Assembly: GCA_009731375.1 (NCBI GenBank)
Contig: BJOX01000034.1
Location: 599,873-663,872 of the forward strand
Reading direction: 5' to 3'
Origin: Paulinella micropora
Lineage: Eukaryota > Cercozoa > Imbricatea > Euglyphida
DNA: 64,000 bases
A program made the translations under genes and the position numbers. Below, one piece after another: positions 53,532 through 64,000 of this stretch; within the stretch, counting starts at the first letter, position 1, and every line of letters starts with the position of its first letter. Below the pieces are notes generated by a model, which saw only the letters and a program-made list of their open reading frames with translations, did not search any database and was not told the origin of the DNA.

Positions 53532-54565
53532 TTAATGATATATATTAATATTATTAACAATTACATGCAATTCAACTTGAATTTTCAAAATCTTGTTAGA
53601 CAAATAATATTTTTATTAATATTATGTAATAATATATAAGAAGTACTAGTAGTTTAACTGAGCAGCAGTAATATTAGTTGACTATAAAACAAAAAACTAA
53701 TATATTCAGTGACTAACTTGAAAGCCGGTTTATTTTAGTCAACTTACGGTTTCATTAATTCAAGTTTGTGATGCAATGTCAGTGACGACTGTCGAGCCAC
53801 AAAGGTGAGATTGGTTGCAAGTGCCGCTTGAAACGCTTTGAAAATTTCTTCCCAAAAAGCTCCTGTACCCCTGTGACTCTGAGCCCTCTGTTACAATAGT
53901 ATGATATTTAATAACCGATAACTGTCCTACATATGTAGTTAGCTGCCCATCAAAAAGCTAATAAGTGACTGTTTAGTTTTCACCTTGCTTTATTTCAATG
54001 TACTTTTTAATTTATTTAAGTGATTAATTTGAATTCTACATAAAAGAAAATAAATGTAGGTATGTTTGTTCCTGCGTAGTAAGCATTCTTGCATCTAACC
54101 AGTAACTTTTTACCTAGTCCCTCCTGTAACCGGAACAGCTACTCTGACACTTAGTAGTCACTCAACTGTAGAGGGGCAGACCAAGCATAAGAGTCAAGTA
54201 ACGACAAGCCGGACGACACTCAATGCCACTATGTATTGTGCGGGCCGGCCGACAATCCCTTTCGAGTCCCCCTTGGGGGGAAGCCGCAGTAGGCGGTCGA
54301 CCCCCATGCCGAAGACTGACATTCGAAGGCGCTCTCGACCGACCGACACATGACATAAGGCATTCCGGCTGTCGAATAAATAAAAATAATTGGTCCACGT
54401 CCAGTGCGAGTCTCATCTGTGAGAACTCGTGCCCCCGAGCTCCAGCTCTATCCTTCCTCTGGCATCGGATGTAAATGCCATCCCTTGATCTCCCCTTTCC
54501 GTCGAAAAGAAAAAGTAGCTGGTGATCCGTAAGCGACATCAGACTCCATTGCAATCCGCCTAATG
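53532..54565. other. Non-coding region, possible gypsy-2 3' LTR
   Basis: 53532-54100 is AT-rich with no gene. 54160-54565 is less AT-rich, with a minus-strand frame lacking motifs. As it lies downstream of gypsy-2 Pol, it may include the element's 3' end, but no LTR pair is visible. Confidence 0.35.
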
Positions 54566-55394
54566 TCACGTTTTGACTCGCTTCCGCGGTCTTCCACGAC
54601 CCTTGTGCTCTTCTGTTGCGAGGCTCAGCGGCACCTGTTTTACTCTCCTCTTTTTCGCCGCAACTTCCTTATCACACTTCGGTGCACCCACCAGTAAAAA
54701 TGATATGCCCGCACTCTGGACCTCGTCCCATATGCGAAGCGGAATCCTACGTTCCTCCGTTAAATCAAATTGCATGTCCAGAACTACCCTCGGCATCAGC
54801 TGCACCGTCCAAGGTGTGAAATCCTCGTCATCCTTCTCGATGGACGCATCCCACTGTTGCAAGCCTTCCCCGTCTCGAAACACAAGTGCAAAGATCCTAT
54901 CTCGTGTGAGCTTGACCTCACTTTTACTTCTCCAAAACTGCATTGTTGGTGCCAACCCCAACGCAGCTCGTACCCGTGTTTTGGGCTGTACATACGTAAC
55001 TTGCATTAAAAAGAAATGATCGAAATCCTTATCCATAATCGTATCCTCATGTGGCCGACACAGATAGAATTTATCTACCTGCCATTCGATCTTAGCCACA
55101 TTTCTGCCGGCTATCCACGGCTTCTTCCATACCGTACCCTTACGGCCCTGTACCGCCTCCGTCGGCTTAAGGATATCCTTTTTAATCCTTGGCGTCCGCT
55201 GATGCGTTGTCGTCCCGACCCGCATGGTTCGCTTCCACTTTGCCTTCCTCTTGCTGCTTTCGCAGCGCCTCCTCACGCTCCTTACGCGTAAGCAATGATG
55301 GCGGCTGTCTAAACGCCGGTGTAATGCGCCTCAACGCTTGCTCCTCATTCTCGTCCTCCAGCAAATAAGGACTAAACTTGGCTAATCGCCGCAC
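54566..55394 (-). pseudogene. Gypsy-2, protein downstream of integrase with AT-hook-like end
   Basis: Two overlapping minus-strand frames (55182-55394 and 54566-55276) form one protein of about 260 residues. It has a charged K/E/R N-terminal part, then WIAGRNVAKIEWQVDKFYLC and FALVFRDGEGLQQWDASIEK. The end reads HKGRGRPRKRVKT, an AT-hook-like R-G-R-P motif. It lies directly after the integrase GPF module, where many gypsy elements carry a chromatin-binding domain. It could be a targeting extension. No chromodomain is recognised. Confidence 0.5.
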
Positions 55395-55810
55395 AATGTC
55401 ATGAACAACCTGTTCCCTTCCTCGTGCCCCGTAGGCGCTATCTTATAATTGTACGCACCTGTCTGCCGTACAATCTTAAATGGCCCATGCCACTTATTGT
55501 AGAACTTGACCGATACCACCTTCGGTACCGTTGGAACATACAACAAGACCGTATCCCCTTCCTTATACTCTACATGAGAGTACTTGCCCAATTCCTGTTC
55601 CCGCTGAATTTCTCTCAGCGTCTCCCGACACTTCTCGATCGCACTACGTGCTTCTGCAATAGCCCGTAATCGAACTCCCAACAGCTCGCACGGCTCCCAC
55701 TTATCGGGTGGAAACAACAGCTCCGTTGGTGTGTTCAACGCTCTCCCATAAACCACTTGATGTGGACTCACACCCCACGCATGTCCCTAACGACGCTGAA
55801 ACCAAATTGT
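55382..55810 (-). pseudogene. Gypsy-2, integrase C-terminal domain
   Basis: SPHQVVYGRALNTPTELLFP, then YKEGDTVLLYVPTVPK and WHGPFKIVRQTGAYNYKI. GPF replaces the GPY of gypsy-1. A TAG-type stop near 55785 and a frameshift separate it from the catalytic core. Confidence 0.7.
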
Positions 55811-56241
55811 TAATGGCGAACGTAAACATAGGCACAACGTATATCCAATTGAGCTGATTATTTTGCAATATGTCTTCAACGCTGCCTTTAGCGTCCTATG
55901 CACTCCCTCAATTTTACCGTTGGCAATTAGGTTAAAAGCAGTTACATACTGCCAATCAAACCCAAAGAACTTGGCAATCCTTTGCCAGACCTCATTCGCA
56001 AAACTTGTACCTCTGTCCGAGATGATCCTTCTCGAAGCTCGGGATCCCTATGCGGCAAAATACATGATCAATTAGAGCCGCCGCTGTAATCTCCGTGGTT
56101 ACATCCGTAACAGGAACAGTAATAACGTAATTAGATGTTCGATCAATCACCGTTAACAGATATTTGAATTTTCCCGCTCCCGCCTCCGGGAAAGGACCAA
56201 CATGATCAATATGTAACGTATCGAAAATGTCCAAAGTGATA
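55811..56241 (-). pseudogene. Gypsy-2, integrase catalytic core
   Basis: DTLHIDHVGPFPEAGAG supplies the first Asp. After a frameshift near 56030 comes SDRGTSFANEVWQR (second Asp), and further on NGKIEGVHRTLKA (Glu). The triad survives but the gene is broken. Confidence 0.75.
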
Positions 56242-56775
56242 TCATACTAGTCCCAAATTCGGCTTATACGGAAGCTTTGCCATCTGACAGTGAGGGCAAC
56301 CCTTCACAAACTCCTTGACCCTTTCTCCTAGGTTATCCCACCAAAACCTTCTGCGTAAAGAGCAGGTTATCCTTTCCACCCCTGGGTGGCTTTGCATCGG
56401 GCAATGATGCGCCGCGATCAATAACGACGTTCTGAGTTCTTGTGGAATCCATAACAACCAACGGTCTTCCTCATTGGCGTATATTCCATCCTTGCCTATG
56501 TACCAAAGGAGTCCATCCTTCAGCACCAAGCATCGTTTAAGCTTTCGTATCTCGCTGTCCTCAGGTCTGGCTTGAGGGTTAGCAAGATGTTCCCGTAACT
56601 CCTTATATTCCGTACTTTCCTTGGTGAAAGTCCGAAAAGTTTCCACCGACGCCAGTTTGACAGCTGTGTCAGACTGAGTCTCCAACTGGAATCGAACCTT
56701 GTTCGGATGTGTTTCCGGCAGCTGAAAGAGATGTTCCTCTTTAATTCTTTTCTCATCCTCCAGACTGAGACACAT
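56242..56775 (-). pseudogene. Gypsy-2, integrase zinc-binding domain and linker
   Basis: HHCPMQSHPGVERITCSLRR, then RVKEFVKGCPHCQMAKLPY is the H2C2 zinc domain with all four ligands. It is preceded by LKDGLLWYIGKDGIYANEED, typical of the RNase H to integrase linker. The start is arbitrary because upstream frames are broken. Confidence 0.75.
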
Positions 56776-57251
56776 CGGGCCCTTCGGCAGTAAGGCCGCG
56801 TTAAAGGCACCGTGTCTCCATCCTTAACTTCCTCCTCCTCATCCCTATCAGCGGTCCTGGCTTCCGCCCATAGGATATCCTCACAAGCCTCCCTGGCTAT
56901 TTGCGAGTAACAACACTTGCATTTCTCCTGTGCTGCCAGTTCGACTGCCTCCACAGCAGCCACTTCCTCGCTACGCGTGTCGCGTTGATAATTGTTATGA
57001 GTGAACGGGTGATACCACAGCCCCGATGGCAGCTTGGCATCCTCCGCCCCCTGTTCCTCCCACTCGTGAAGGTCCACATCATGCCCCATGATCGCAAACA
57101 CCGCTCCCGGCGTGCGAGATTCGAACTGCGCGCCATCCGCACCTCTCGAACTGTGTTTCGACGCTGCAAGTCATACAGCCTTCTCCTTCTGCCCACTCTC
57201 GTCCTCATAACGAGAGCAGAAATCAGGGACAACATTCCTCTTGCCCTTGAT
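56776..57251 (-). pseudogene. Gypsy-2, RNase H C-terminus and linker
   Basis: Overlapping minus-strand frames (56520-57101 and 56897-57271) carry parts of the linker (WEEQGAEDAKLPSGLWYHPF, EKCKCCYSQIAREACEDILW). Comparable Cys-rich sequence (ECYCCQGHAAPAV) occupies the same place in gypsy-1. Two frameshifts are needed. Confidence 0.5.
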
Positions 57252-57833
57252 TTAATGAATGATGAAGTCATACTCCGCTAATTCCAACTGCCACCTTGCC
57301 AACCTACCCGTATGGTCTCCCGACATGAGCCATTGTAGGTTGTGGTGATCCGTTCTCACCAAGAAGTTGGGTGTACCCCAAAGGTACTCCCGCATTGGCA
57401 ACCTTTGAAAAGCCCATACTATGGCAAGTGCTTCCCGCTGTCTAGTACAGTATTCCCTTTCCGCCGAAATCAGCTGCCGGCTGATGAACATCACGGGCCG
57501 CATTTGCCCAATGGACCTGTCCATCTGCTGAAGCACCGCCTCCACAGCGTATGCGGACGCATCCGTGTCCAGCACAAACTGCTCCTTCCAATCAGGCAGC
57601 ATCAGAACTCGTCCTCCCTGCCTTGGATCCTTAGAGATCTCATCCCTGAGTTTCGCTATGACCCTATTGACCTCCTCGCCCGGCCACGGGCCATCTCCAA
57701 TCCCTTGCTTCATAAATTTCCTTACGACTTCTGCCCGTTCCGCGAACCCCTGAATAAATTCCCCGTAATATTGAGCCAGCGATATAAATGAATGTAAGTC
57801 TGTTCTATTCTGTGGCATTGGCATTGACGCCAC
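57252..57833 (-). CDS. Gypsy-2, RNase H domain
   Basis: SFISLAQYYGEFIQGFAERA (RT thumb end), FVLDTDASAYAVEAVLQQMD, EYCTRQREALAIVWAF, VRTDHHNLQWLMSGDHTGRL and ARWQLELAEYDF. Intact over about 190 codons and closely related to gypsy-1. It removes RNA from the RNA/DNA hybrid during element replication. Confidence 0.85.
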   Translation of the reverse strand: MASMPMPQNRTDLHSFISLAQYYGEFIQGFAERAEVVRKFMKQGIGDGPWPGEEVNRVIAKLRDEISKDPRQGGRVLMLPDWKEQFVLDTDASAYAVEAVLQQMDRSIGQMRPVMFISRQLISAEREYCTRQREALAIVWAFQRLPMREYLWGTPNFLVRTDHHNLQWLMSGDHTGRLARWQLELAEYDFIIH

Positions 57834-58024
57834 ATAGTTCCTCTTCTCCTGAGCAATCGCACAGCGACCCTCGGAGATCTCATAACCTAAATACTGTATC
57901 TTCCTTTGAGCGAATCACACTTCTTCGCATTCAGTCGCAATCCAAATGCGCTGATACGTCGTAAGACGTCCTTCACATGCTCCACGTGCTTTTCCATGCT
58001 TTCTGAATAAATAATAATGTCGTC
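57834..58024 (-). pseudogene. Gypsy-2, truncated reverse transcriptase
   Basis: The minus strand gives DDIIIYSESMEKHVEHVKDV, then LRRISAFGLRLNAKKCD. The RT is cut inside its Y-x-D-D box at about 58024, where plus-strand integrase sequence of another element begins. A frameshift follows near 57910. Confidence 0.75.
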
Positions 58025-59353
58025 AGGGCGTTGCTTTTCAGTACATCCTGACGATCATCGATCTCTTCTCAGGATTCCTTCAATTATTCGTCCCCTGCAT
58101 CTCCACTTCCGCCGAAGAGACCGTTGAGATCTTCCTCAACCGATGGGCATACATCTTTGGTTTTCCGGAGTCCCATCTTCTCTTACTACCACAGCTCGTT
58201 TGTAGGTACTCTAGCCAAGCGCTTCTGCAGTGAAGCCGGCCTCGACTGGCTGACCATCGCACCCAACTCGCACCATCAGCTCGGCTTCGTGGAATGCCGT
58301 CATAAGGCGATCCGCACGGCGATCCAATCCCTGCCCAAGGCAGATAAATCGAACTGGCCTAGCATCATTCCTTCCCTCTCCTTCGCCCAGAACACCTTTG
58401 TGTCCACGGCTACAGGCACAACCGCCTTTGAGGGCATGCTAGCGCGCAGACCCCGGTGCACACTGGACTTCTTCGATTCCCCGGAGATTGTCACCGCCCG
58501 CGCCTCCGCCTCAAGCGTCGCTCTTGACGCTTCTCCTACGCTTTCGCTTCAGTCTTCAGAGCAGATCGCACTGCTACACCGCGCCCGCACTGCCGTCACG
58601 GCGTACATCAGCACGTACAAAGACGTCTCCCGCGCCCGATCTGTTGCTCAGAAGAACAAGGGCCGCCGCAAGGCCGTCAAGGAGTGGAAGGTTGGCGACA
58701 CCGTCACCGTCTACCGCCCTAAGCCCTCGAAGCAAGGCATCCCCGCCTCGTCCGTCCTTCAATTCGACGGCTCCTACACGATCTTGGAGCAGGTCAACAC
58801 CAACTGCTTCAAGCTTCGCCACCTCAAGACCAACAAGGTATTGAAGCGGATCGACCGCTCACACCTCTCCCCGTACACTGCTCCCACCGATGGCGTCGCC
58901 CCGCTCAAGTCAGTCGCAGTGGACAACTACGATGACGACACCGTCAACTACACAACTGGTGAAGTCGTTGCATTCATCGACCGCAACCAGATTAAACTTG
59001 GCATCGTTTTAGACGAGGACCCGGAGAACGAGGACGACGACCTCGTAGTTCACCAACTTGGTACGACCTCGGACACCAACCCTCTCTTCCGTTCCATCTA
59101 CGAAGACACAGAGGACAAAACTATCATCCAGAGCGGGAACAAGCCCCTAGCCTCCTGGAAGCCCCTCCTCTTCGACACCACCAACGATCAAGTCGTCCAT
59201 CGCCACATCGAGTGGCGTCCCTTCAAGAAGAACAAGGACAAAGGCCGTCTCCCCGCCAACGTTCTTAAGCGTCTTCGAGGTACCCTCATCACCGGCGAAA
59301 CCTTCACATTGCACGTCTTCCAGAAAGGCAAGAAAGCAAAGTCCAAGGAATAG
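58025..59353 (+). pseudogene. Gypsy-type integrase fragment with lost catalytic Asp
   Basis: From the junction, YILTIIDLFSGFLQLFVP (first Asp) and AEETVEIFLNRWAYIFGF. After a frameshift near 58170 comes the frame 58124-59353: FSYYHSSFVGTLAKRF, where the family has S-D, then HHQLGFVECRHKAIRTAI (Glu), EWKVGDTVTVYRP and a basic C-terminus (KGKKAKSKE). The second catalytic Asp is replaced by Tyr, so it is inactive as read. The 3' coding end is otherwise intact. Confidence 0.7.
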
Positions 59354-59899
59354 CCGCCGCTATCACTCTCAAGTGGGTTTTACTCATCGTACCGGCTTCA
59401 CCCGCCACCGCCCAGCGCTTTTCCCACTTGACCCGTCATGATCGTCCCTAGAAGAATTATGCCATGACCTGCGTATTCCTGTAAGTCCTTGATCGCCTCT
59501 TGTGCCTGCAGGTCAACGATCATTCTCATCGAACCTGAACACCTCAGTGACTATATCGGCACGGCATATTTGGTGCTTAATTGGTTCATCTCGGCTGTGT
59601 GATACCTTGCCACCTAATTTTCTACGGCTCGACATCGCCCCCCGATATCACCGCTCGCTACTGCGCCTCTATTGTCCCAGTCCCGCTGCGAATCATGGAT
59701 ATCCGCCCCCGGCTGATCATCATCCGCATCGCGCAATCATAGACGCATCATTCTTTTACTCTCCCGTGGTTTAAGAGACTCATCCGCCTCTCTTTTTCCT
59801 TTTGACACTTTTTTTGCAGGACATCATACTTCGTTCGTTAATCACTCATTCTGTACGCAACTCAACTCAACCGTTAGGTCGGGGGGGGGGGGGGGGGGG
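59354..59899. other. Non-coding, ends in a G homopolymer
   Basis: 3' flank of the integrase fragment. The region at 59760-59830 is T-rich, and 59880-59899 is poly-G running into a 10-N gap. No gene seen. Confidence 0.5.
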
Positions 59900-59909
59900 N
59901 NNNNNNNNN
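59900..59909. other. Assembly gap after poly-G
   Basis: Ten Ns following 20 Gs. This is the same situation as the gap at 32776, indicating homopolymer-limited assembly. Confidence 0.95.
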
Positions 59910-60529
59910 GAGCACCTTAACGACCGGTCAAAACCTTTACCGTTGATAATTCACTCTTTTTGACCGGTTCATTAGATTCTCGTCTGCACGACGTTTCGAC
60001 TTCCCTAACTAGTTTTCGACTCCGTTCAGAAATGATCTCAAACAATCAAGTCAAAGTTCTTTTTTAGAAAAGATCAACTATTACCTTTTCCCCATTCTAT
60101 TACCTTTCCCCCGACACGCACGTTGCGGTAAATTTGCGGACAAGGATAAGAAGTGACGAAAAACAATGTTTGACTGCTTTTTAGAGGCTACGTGACGTCC
60201 CCAGTCATTCTCGCCTAGCCTTCCCAAATCAATTTGTTTTTCGAGTTCACCAACCCGACACTATCCTTGTAATGACCGTTAACTTGAACTTGAGCAAAGG
60301 CTTTGACAACTGGAGACTCACATTCTACGATTCACACTCGATCGTAAGTGCATCCAAGCCTGCAAAGACTACGAAATTACGTAAATAAACGAAGTGACCG
60401 CTCTGCTATTTACTGGTATTTCACCTGCTCATACAGAGTCAGGACTCAATGCCGCCGGCCGCCAGCCATAGTGTTCTTAATAAGAGTTCGTTGTATCTGC
60501 CTACTTGAAGAGTTGTATACAAACTCACA
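59910..60529 (-). repeat. LTR-like repeat, copy 3 (inverted)
   Basis: Reverse complement of 27000-27615, from gagcaccttaacgaccggtc to the TGTGAG end at 60529. A few insertions and substitutions are present. Its outer edge is the gap, so a target-site duplication cannot be checked. It lies on the 3' side of the minus-strand copia-2, in matching orientation. Confidence 0.65.
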
Positions 60530-61484
60530 TGTGAAGTCTACGACCGGTAAGAGGGGGACGCCCCGGTTGCCGGTTCAAGACTGGAAGCATTGCGGAGGCC
60601 CTTGGAGTCGTCCATTGGCGCGGCGCAAGACTCATGATCCCGCAGCTTACCACTCCAGCCTGAGTAGATCTAGGACTCTGAGGTACGTAGCCTCCGAGGG
60701 GGACGCGCCAAACAAGCAATGGACAAAAACCTCCGTGCTTGCGACCCGTCTTAAACCGGCACTCGGGGCGTCCCCCTCCTTCCGGCTTGCGACTTCCGAC
60801 CTTGAAGAATTTAACAATAATAAAACAATTCCCGCTAGTCTAGTTGAACTGCCGACGTCACACAAAAGATGTACCTTCCAGAATTGACCCACGTAACGCA
60901 CGGATATGGGTAAAAGGGGTAATGGTGAAAAGCTGATGCCACCAGTACCAGGATAAGTATTACAATTGACTGTATAAATAGCTAATAATACAACTAACCG
61001 TAACGATTACTACCAACGGATAATTGAGCAATAAGGACATAATGGAGGAGAAAGGGTCTAATTAATGTCTAATGCTCCCCCTTACTTAGACTCCCTTTCG
61101 AGTCAGTATCCAACCACCATCCGCAACTAACAACTATAGCAGGTAAATAAGCAGGCGCAAGTGAGCTACCCTACGTCTCCAGTGGAGTTCGGCTACATAG
61201 CTACACTATACAAACTAAAAGCGCGGTATGCACCCCAGTGCACATGATATGACTACAAAGAAGAGCAAAGGCGCTAGCCTACATCTCCACAGCTTGGTGG
61301 AGTTCGGCAATCTAGGCACCTATTTCTAAAATCTACCCCCTTGCTATCGGGTATTCTAACCAAAGTCCTAACCAAAGTCCACGTAGTAGAAAGTCCCACC
61401 GTTGGAGAAAGTCCCACCGTAGGAGAAAGTCCCCACACGCAACCACCGACCGCAGTCGCCTCTAATCGCACGCTACGTGGCGCA
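60530..61484 (-). other. Copia-2 3' untranslated region with polypurine tract
   Basis: The minus strand has GGGGGAG at 61081-61075, a copia-type polypurine tract. 61360-61435 holds short direct repeats (aaccaaagtcc twice, agaaagtcccacc-gt twice). The frames at 60348-60887 and 60647-60901 have no motif. Confidence 0.45.
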
Positions 61485-61937
61485 CTAGCCGGAGGTATGG
61501 CTCACCACGCGCAAGCTTAGGTTGACGTCGGCGATATTGTCCACAGATGCCACCTTCTCGTTTACCACCAGCCCAGCGTCGACCTTCTGGTTGATGATAG
61601 AGCAGCGCAAGTCGACATGCCCGACCTTCCTATTAAGCACATTGGTGTCAGCAAGATCAAGTGCCCCCTGGTTGTCGCCGTACAGGACTGGGGGCTGTCC
61701 CCACCCGTACGGCCCTAGCGCTTCCGCGACCCGGCCATTCGCGATGCCCTGCACAAAATTCATTATTTTGTCCTGTCCGTGGTAGGCCTCCACCATCGCG
61801 TAGACTTCCCCCTCGCAGGAGGAGGCTTCCGGCACCACCGGCACCAGACGCTTGCCGTCCGCCACCACCTCCAGCTCGCCGCTCCCCGGCACGGTCGCCA
61901 CCAGCTCGTTCGCCGTCGCACTCGCTTTTGCCTCCAC
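61485..61937 (-). pseudogene. Copia-2, RNase H and Pol C-terminus
   Basis: SSCEGEVYAMVEAYHG, then LYGDNQGALDLADTNVLNRK and VGHVDLRCSIINQKVDAGL, ending NEKVASVDNIADVNLS. This matches copia RNase H (D-N-x-x-A-L, H-I/V-D-x-R, A-D), with the final Thr-Lys changed. The upstream boundary is a frameshift. Confidence 0.75.
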
Positions 61938-62399
61938 CCGGGCACGAAGAGCCGCATTCGTGGGCAGCGCACCGACACGTTCCGCTTTAAACAGAAAGGC
62001 GGTACGGAACCGCCAAGAAAGAAATGGAAACCAGCCAGTCGCGCTCGGCGATCCTCTGGCGTACCTTTCCAGCTAGAATCCGCTCAGGATAAAAGGCGGG
62101 TGCCGTTCGCTTTGGTGAAGCGAATGCCCTTGGTGCGGGTACCACTGAGGTACCGCACAACTTGCTCGGCCTGCTGGAAATTGAATAACTCCGGCTTCGA
62201 GGCATGGATTGCTACTTCCTATATATATGGGGCCCAAGACCTCGTGCAGAGTAATGCGTGACCACAGGAGGACACCTACGATATGCTGAGGCGAGAACTG
62301 CTTTAACACTGATTGCTTTCCGGCCCGCACCCCCGGCATCAACCACGGCGAGTCGGCAGTAGCTAGACCGGTGCATTGTAGCTTCTCAACGGCCTCGGA

Positions 62400-62730
62400 T
62401 GAAATCTTCCTATGAGATCTTGATAGTACGGCCTAACTGACAGTCTTCCTTATCTTCGATATTCAGGCCTACCACCCCGGTCGGAGCCTCTTGCTTAAAG
62501 ACCCTAAAGGCCTTCTCAGTACCAGCGGCTAAGAACTCTGCTTCCACATCCTTGCCACTAAACGCTCCCATCATGTCGTCAACATGCACGAAGACAAGTC
62601 CGGTTTGTCCTTACCGGGTAGCCATCGCCAGAAGAAGCAAGGAAAAGCAACATGGGCCTTAATAATAAAGCCCAAGCTTTCTAGGAAAGGCACTAGCTTG
62701 TAACGCCACCACTTGCGGCCCGCATCAGGC
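62400..62730 (-). pseudogene. Copia-2, reverse transcriptase, 3' part
   Basis: The minus strand shows VHVDDMMGAFSGKDVEAEFL, equivalent to the Y-V-D-D box, then FRVFKQEAPTGVVGLNIEDK. KALYGRPDAGRKWW, the copia L-Y-G-L-x-Q-x-x-R-x-W box, spans the edge with the next segment. Frames are broken by stops. Confidence 0.65.
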
Positions 62731-63585
62731 CTACCGTAGAGGGCTTTGAGCATTTCCCACACATACCCCGGTTCTTCTAAACCAAAGGCGGCACGATATA
62801 AGTGGCGACTCAGTGGCAGACGCTTCAGTGTAAGCTGTTCCAACGTCCCACTTAAACAGGACCAAGCCAAAGAACACCGTCAGGGCGAAAAGCATCAGAA
62901 TGGTAAGAGCACATGGGGTAGGAAGGTCACGTTTCCCGAAGTGCCATCCTTGGATCATGGAAAACCCCTTAGCCGTCCATCGGCTTTTGAATTTCAGGAT
63001 CTTGCCCCCTGCCTCCTTTGTAGCATCTACGAACCGCCCCTCACAGATGTCTTTCTTGTCAACTAAATCGGCCCGGACTCTACGGAAGCACCCCTTCTCC
63101 CATAGTGTAGACATCTCTTCAGCCCGAGCGTCATCCCAGTAACCTAACTCGTCTGCTTGCTTCTCACTCACCGGCCTCGTAAACGTGGTTGCATGTGCGG
63201 CCTCCGGAGCAAGGTACTTGACGATCTCCGTGTTCAACATACGGTGCGGGGCGTCATCATCCTCAAACATTACCCAATGGGCCGGTCGATGCTTCTTTTG
63301 CTTCTTAACCCACATGGGTTCGCTAACGTCTTGCACCTGTCCCCGTCGGACCTTGTCCTTGAAGCCTACCCCATAGGCCTTCTTGGCCCAAGCCCAACCC
63401 CACTTATTAGCTGAGGTCTCAACCCACCTTCCCTTCAGCTCCCCAATCTCTTTCACCTTTTCCGGTTCCTCGGGTACTAGGGCTTGAGCCTCTTCCAAGG
63501 CTTCCGCGGCTGCCTGCTCCGGAGTCACCGGAGTCCCCCCCGCCCGAAGCTCTCCGGGAGCACTATGCAGACCTCTACCGCACAC
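62731..63585 (-). pseudogene. Copia-2, reverse transcriptase, 5' part
   Basis: An open frame of 284 codons: LGYWDDARAEEMSTLWEKGC, FRRVRADLVDKKD, then GGKILKFKSRWTAKGFSMIQ and LFKWDVGTAYTEASATES. This is the copia K-x-R-W-x-A-K-G-F ... D-V-x-x-A-F pattern, with AY for AF. The N-terminal 60 residues overlap an unrelated plus-strand frame and are uncertain. Confidence 0.75.
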
Positions 63586-63956
63586 GTGTCTCCGACCTGG
63601 CAGACGAGGAGCGCCGACTTCACCAAGTGATGGGGCCTGGAGCTACACTATGGACCCCCCCAGAGGACTCCAAATATAACCAGAGAGAGCTCCTTCTCGG
63701 AAGCGACAGGCTCCGTGCGCCGATCCTCAGACCGGGGGAGGTTATCGACAAGGGGCATTTCACCAATCTGGTGTTCCGAGGTAATGTGGATCCTGCCCCC
63801 CTTTCCCTTCTCCCCAGTGAGACGGAATCTGTCATCCAGTCATCTGCCGAGGTAGCCCTTCAGGCGGGGGTGGAAGGGATGAGGTCCCTCATGAATGCCC
63901 ACAAGGCACCGTCCCTTCGCCAGTACACAGTGCAGTTCCCGCCGGAGGATGACAAC
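63552..63956 (+). CDS. Unidentified protein fragment running into the terminal gap
   Basis: 135 codons without a stop, from LREHYADLYRTRVSDLADEE to QYTVQFPPEDDN, open at both ends. It overlaps the start of the copia-2 frame on the other strand by about 34 bp. Composition looks protein-like (NLVFRGNVDPAPLSLLPSET, VALQAGVEGMRSLMNA). It may be the start or middle of a Gag-like gene of another element. No family recognised. Confidence 0.5.
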
Positions 63957-64000
63957 NNNNNNNNNNNNNNNNNNNNNNNNNNNNNNNNNNNNNNNNNNNN
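63957..64000. other. Assembly gap at the window end
   Basis: All N to the end of the window. Confidence 0.95.

Noticed and set aside
59880-60529. Viral or episomal terminus at the poly-G run
   Set aside because: Poly-G next to Ns occurs twice in the window and is best explained by sequencing failure.

Overview
The window is nuclear DNA of a eukaryote, probably a unicellular alga or other protist. It has GT-AG introns, the standard genetic code, two eEF1A genes with a eukaryotic-type sequence and an unusual lysine/glycine tail, Ty3/gypsy and Ty1/copia retroelements, MITE-like elements and exceptionally abundant microsatellites. I cannot name the lineage. Four N runs (24154-24163, 32776-33617, 59900-59909, 63957-64000) mark it as a scaffolded draft.

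Layout. 1-2.36 kb: simple-repeat arrays with a tRNA-like relic. 2.36-7.21 kb: the 3' exons of a spliced gene of unknown function, present twice in a 2.46 kb tandem duplication. Its introns are almost pure microsatellite, and its last exon encodes a hydrophobic tail. 7.2-11.3 kb: non-coding DNA with two MITE-like elements, a foldback element and minisatellites. 11.3-17.0 kb: a retroelement with gag-like and retropepsin-like frames, then an inverted gag fragment of another family. 17.0-25.4 kb: host AT-rich repeats enclosing an AT-rich virus-like or plasmid-like island at about 18.46-24.14 kb. 25.5-34.6 kb: remnants of other elements, including a broken ubiquitin-specific-protease-like gene and an RS-rich protein. 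34.6-37.7 kb: decayed copia element. 38.1-45.6 kb: nearly complete Ty3/gypsy element on the minus strand. 48.1-52.4 kb: two divergent, apparently identical eEF1A genes. 52.5-54.1 kb: MITE-rich DNA. 54.6-58.0 kb: second gypsy element. 58.0-59.35 kb: gypsy-type integrase fragment on the plus strand. 59.9-63.6 kb: LTR-like repeat and a second copia element. 63.55 kb onward: an unknown frame running into the terminal gap.

The most interesting part is the island at 18.46-24.14 kb. It encodes a tyrosine recombinase whose active-site layout resembles protelomerases (telomere resolvases), a fibre-like virion protein candidate and several small AT-rich genes. At its right edge lies a 183-bp-arm, nearly perfect inverted repeat around a 34-nt centre. 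A resolvase gene beside a large palindrome suggests a linear, hairpin-ended viral or plasmid element (Polinton-like virus or similar) captured in the genome. This is inference, because its left end and any capsid, ATPase or polymerase genes are not in the window.

The retroelements show repeated nesting, local inversion and frameshifting, so most of their genes are fragments. The only clearly functional host genes are the two eEF1A copies. The 2.36-7.21 kb gene is probably real, but its 5' exons lie outside the recognisable sequence.
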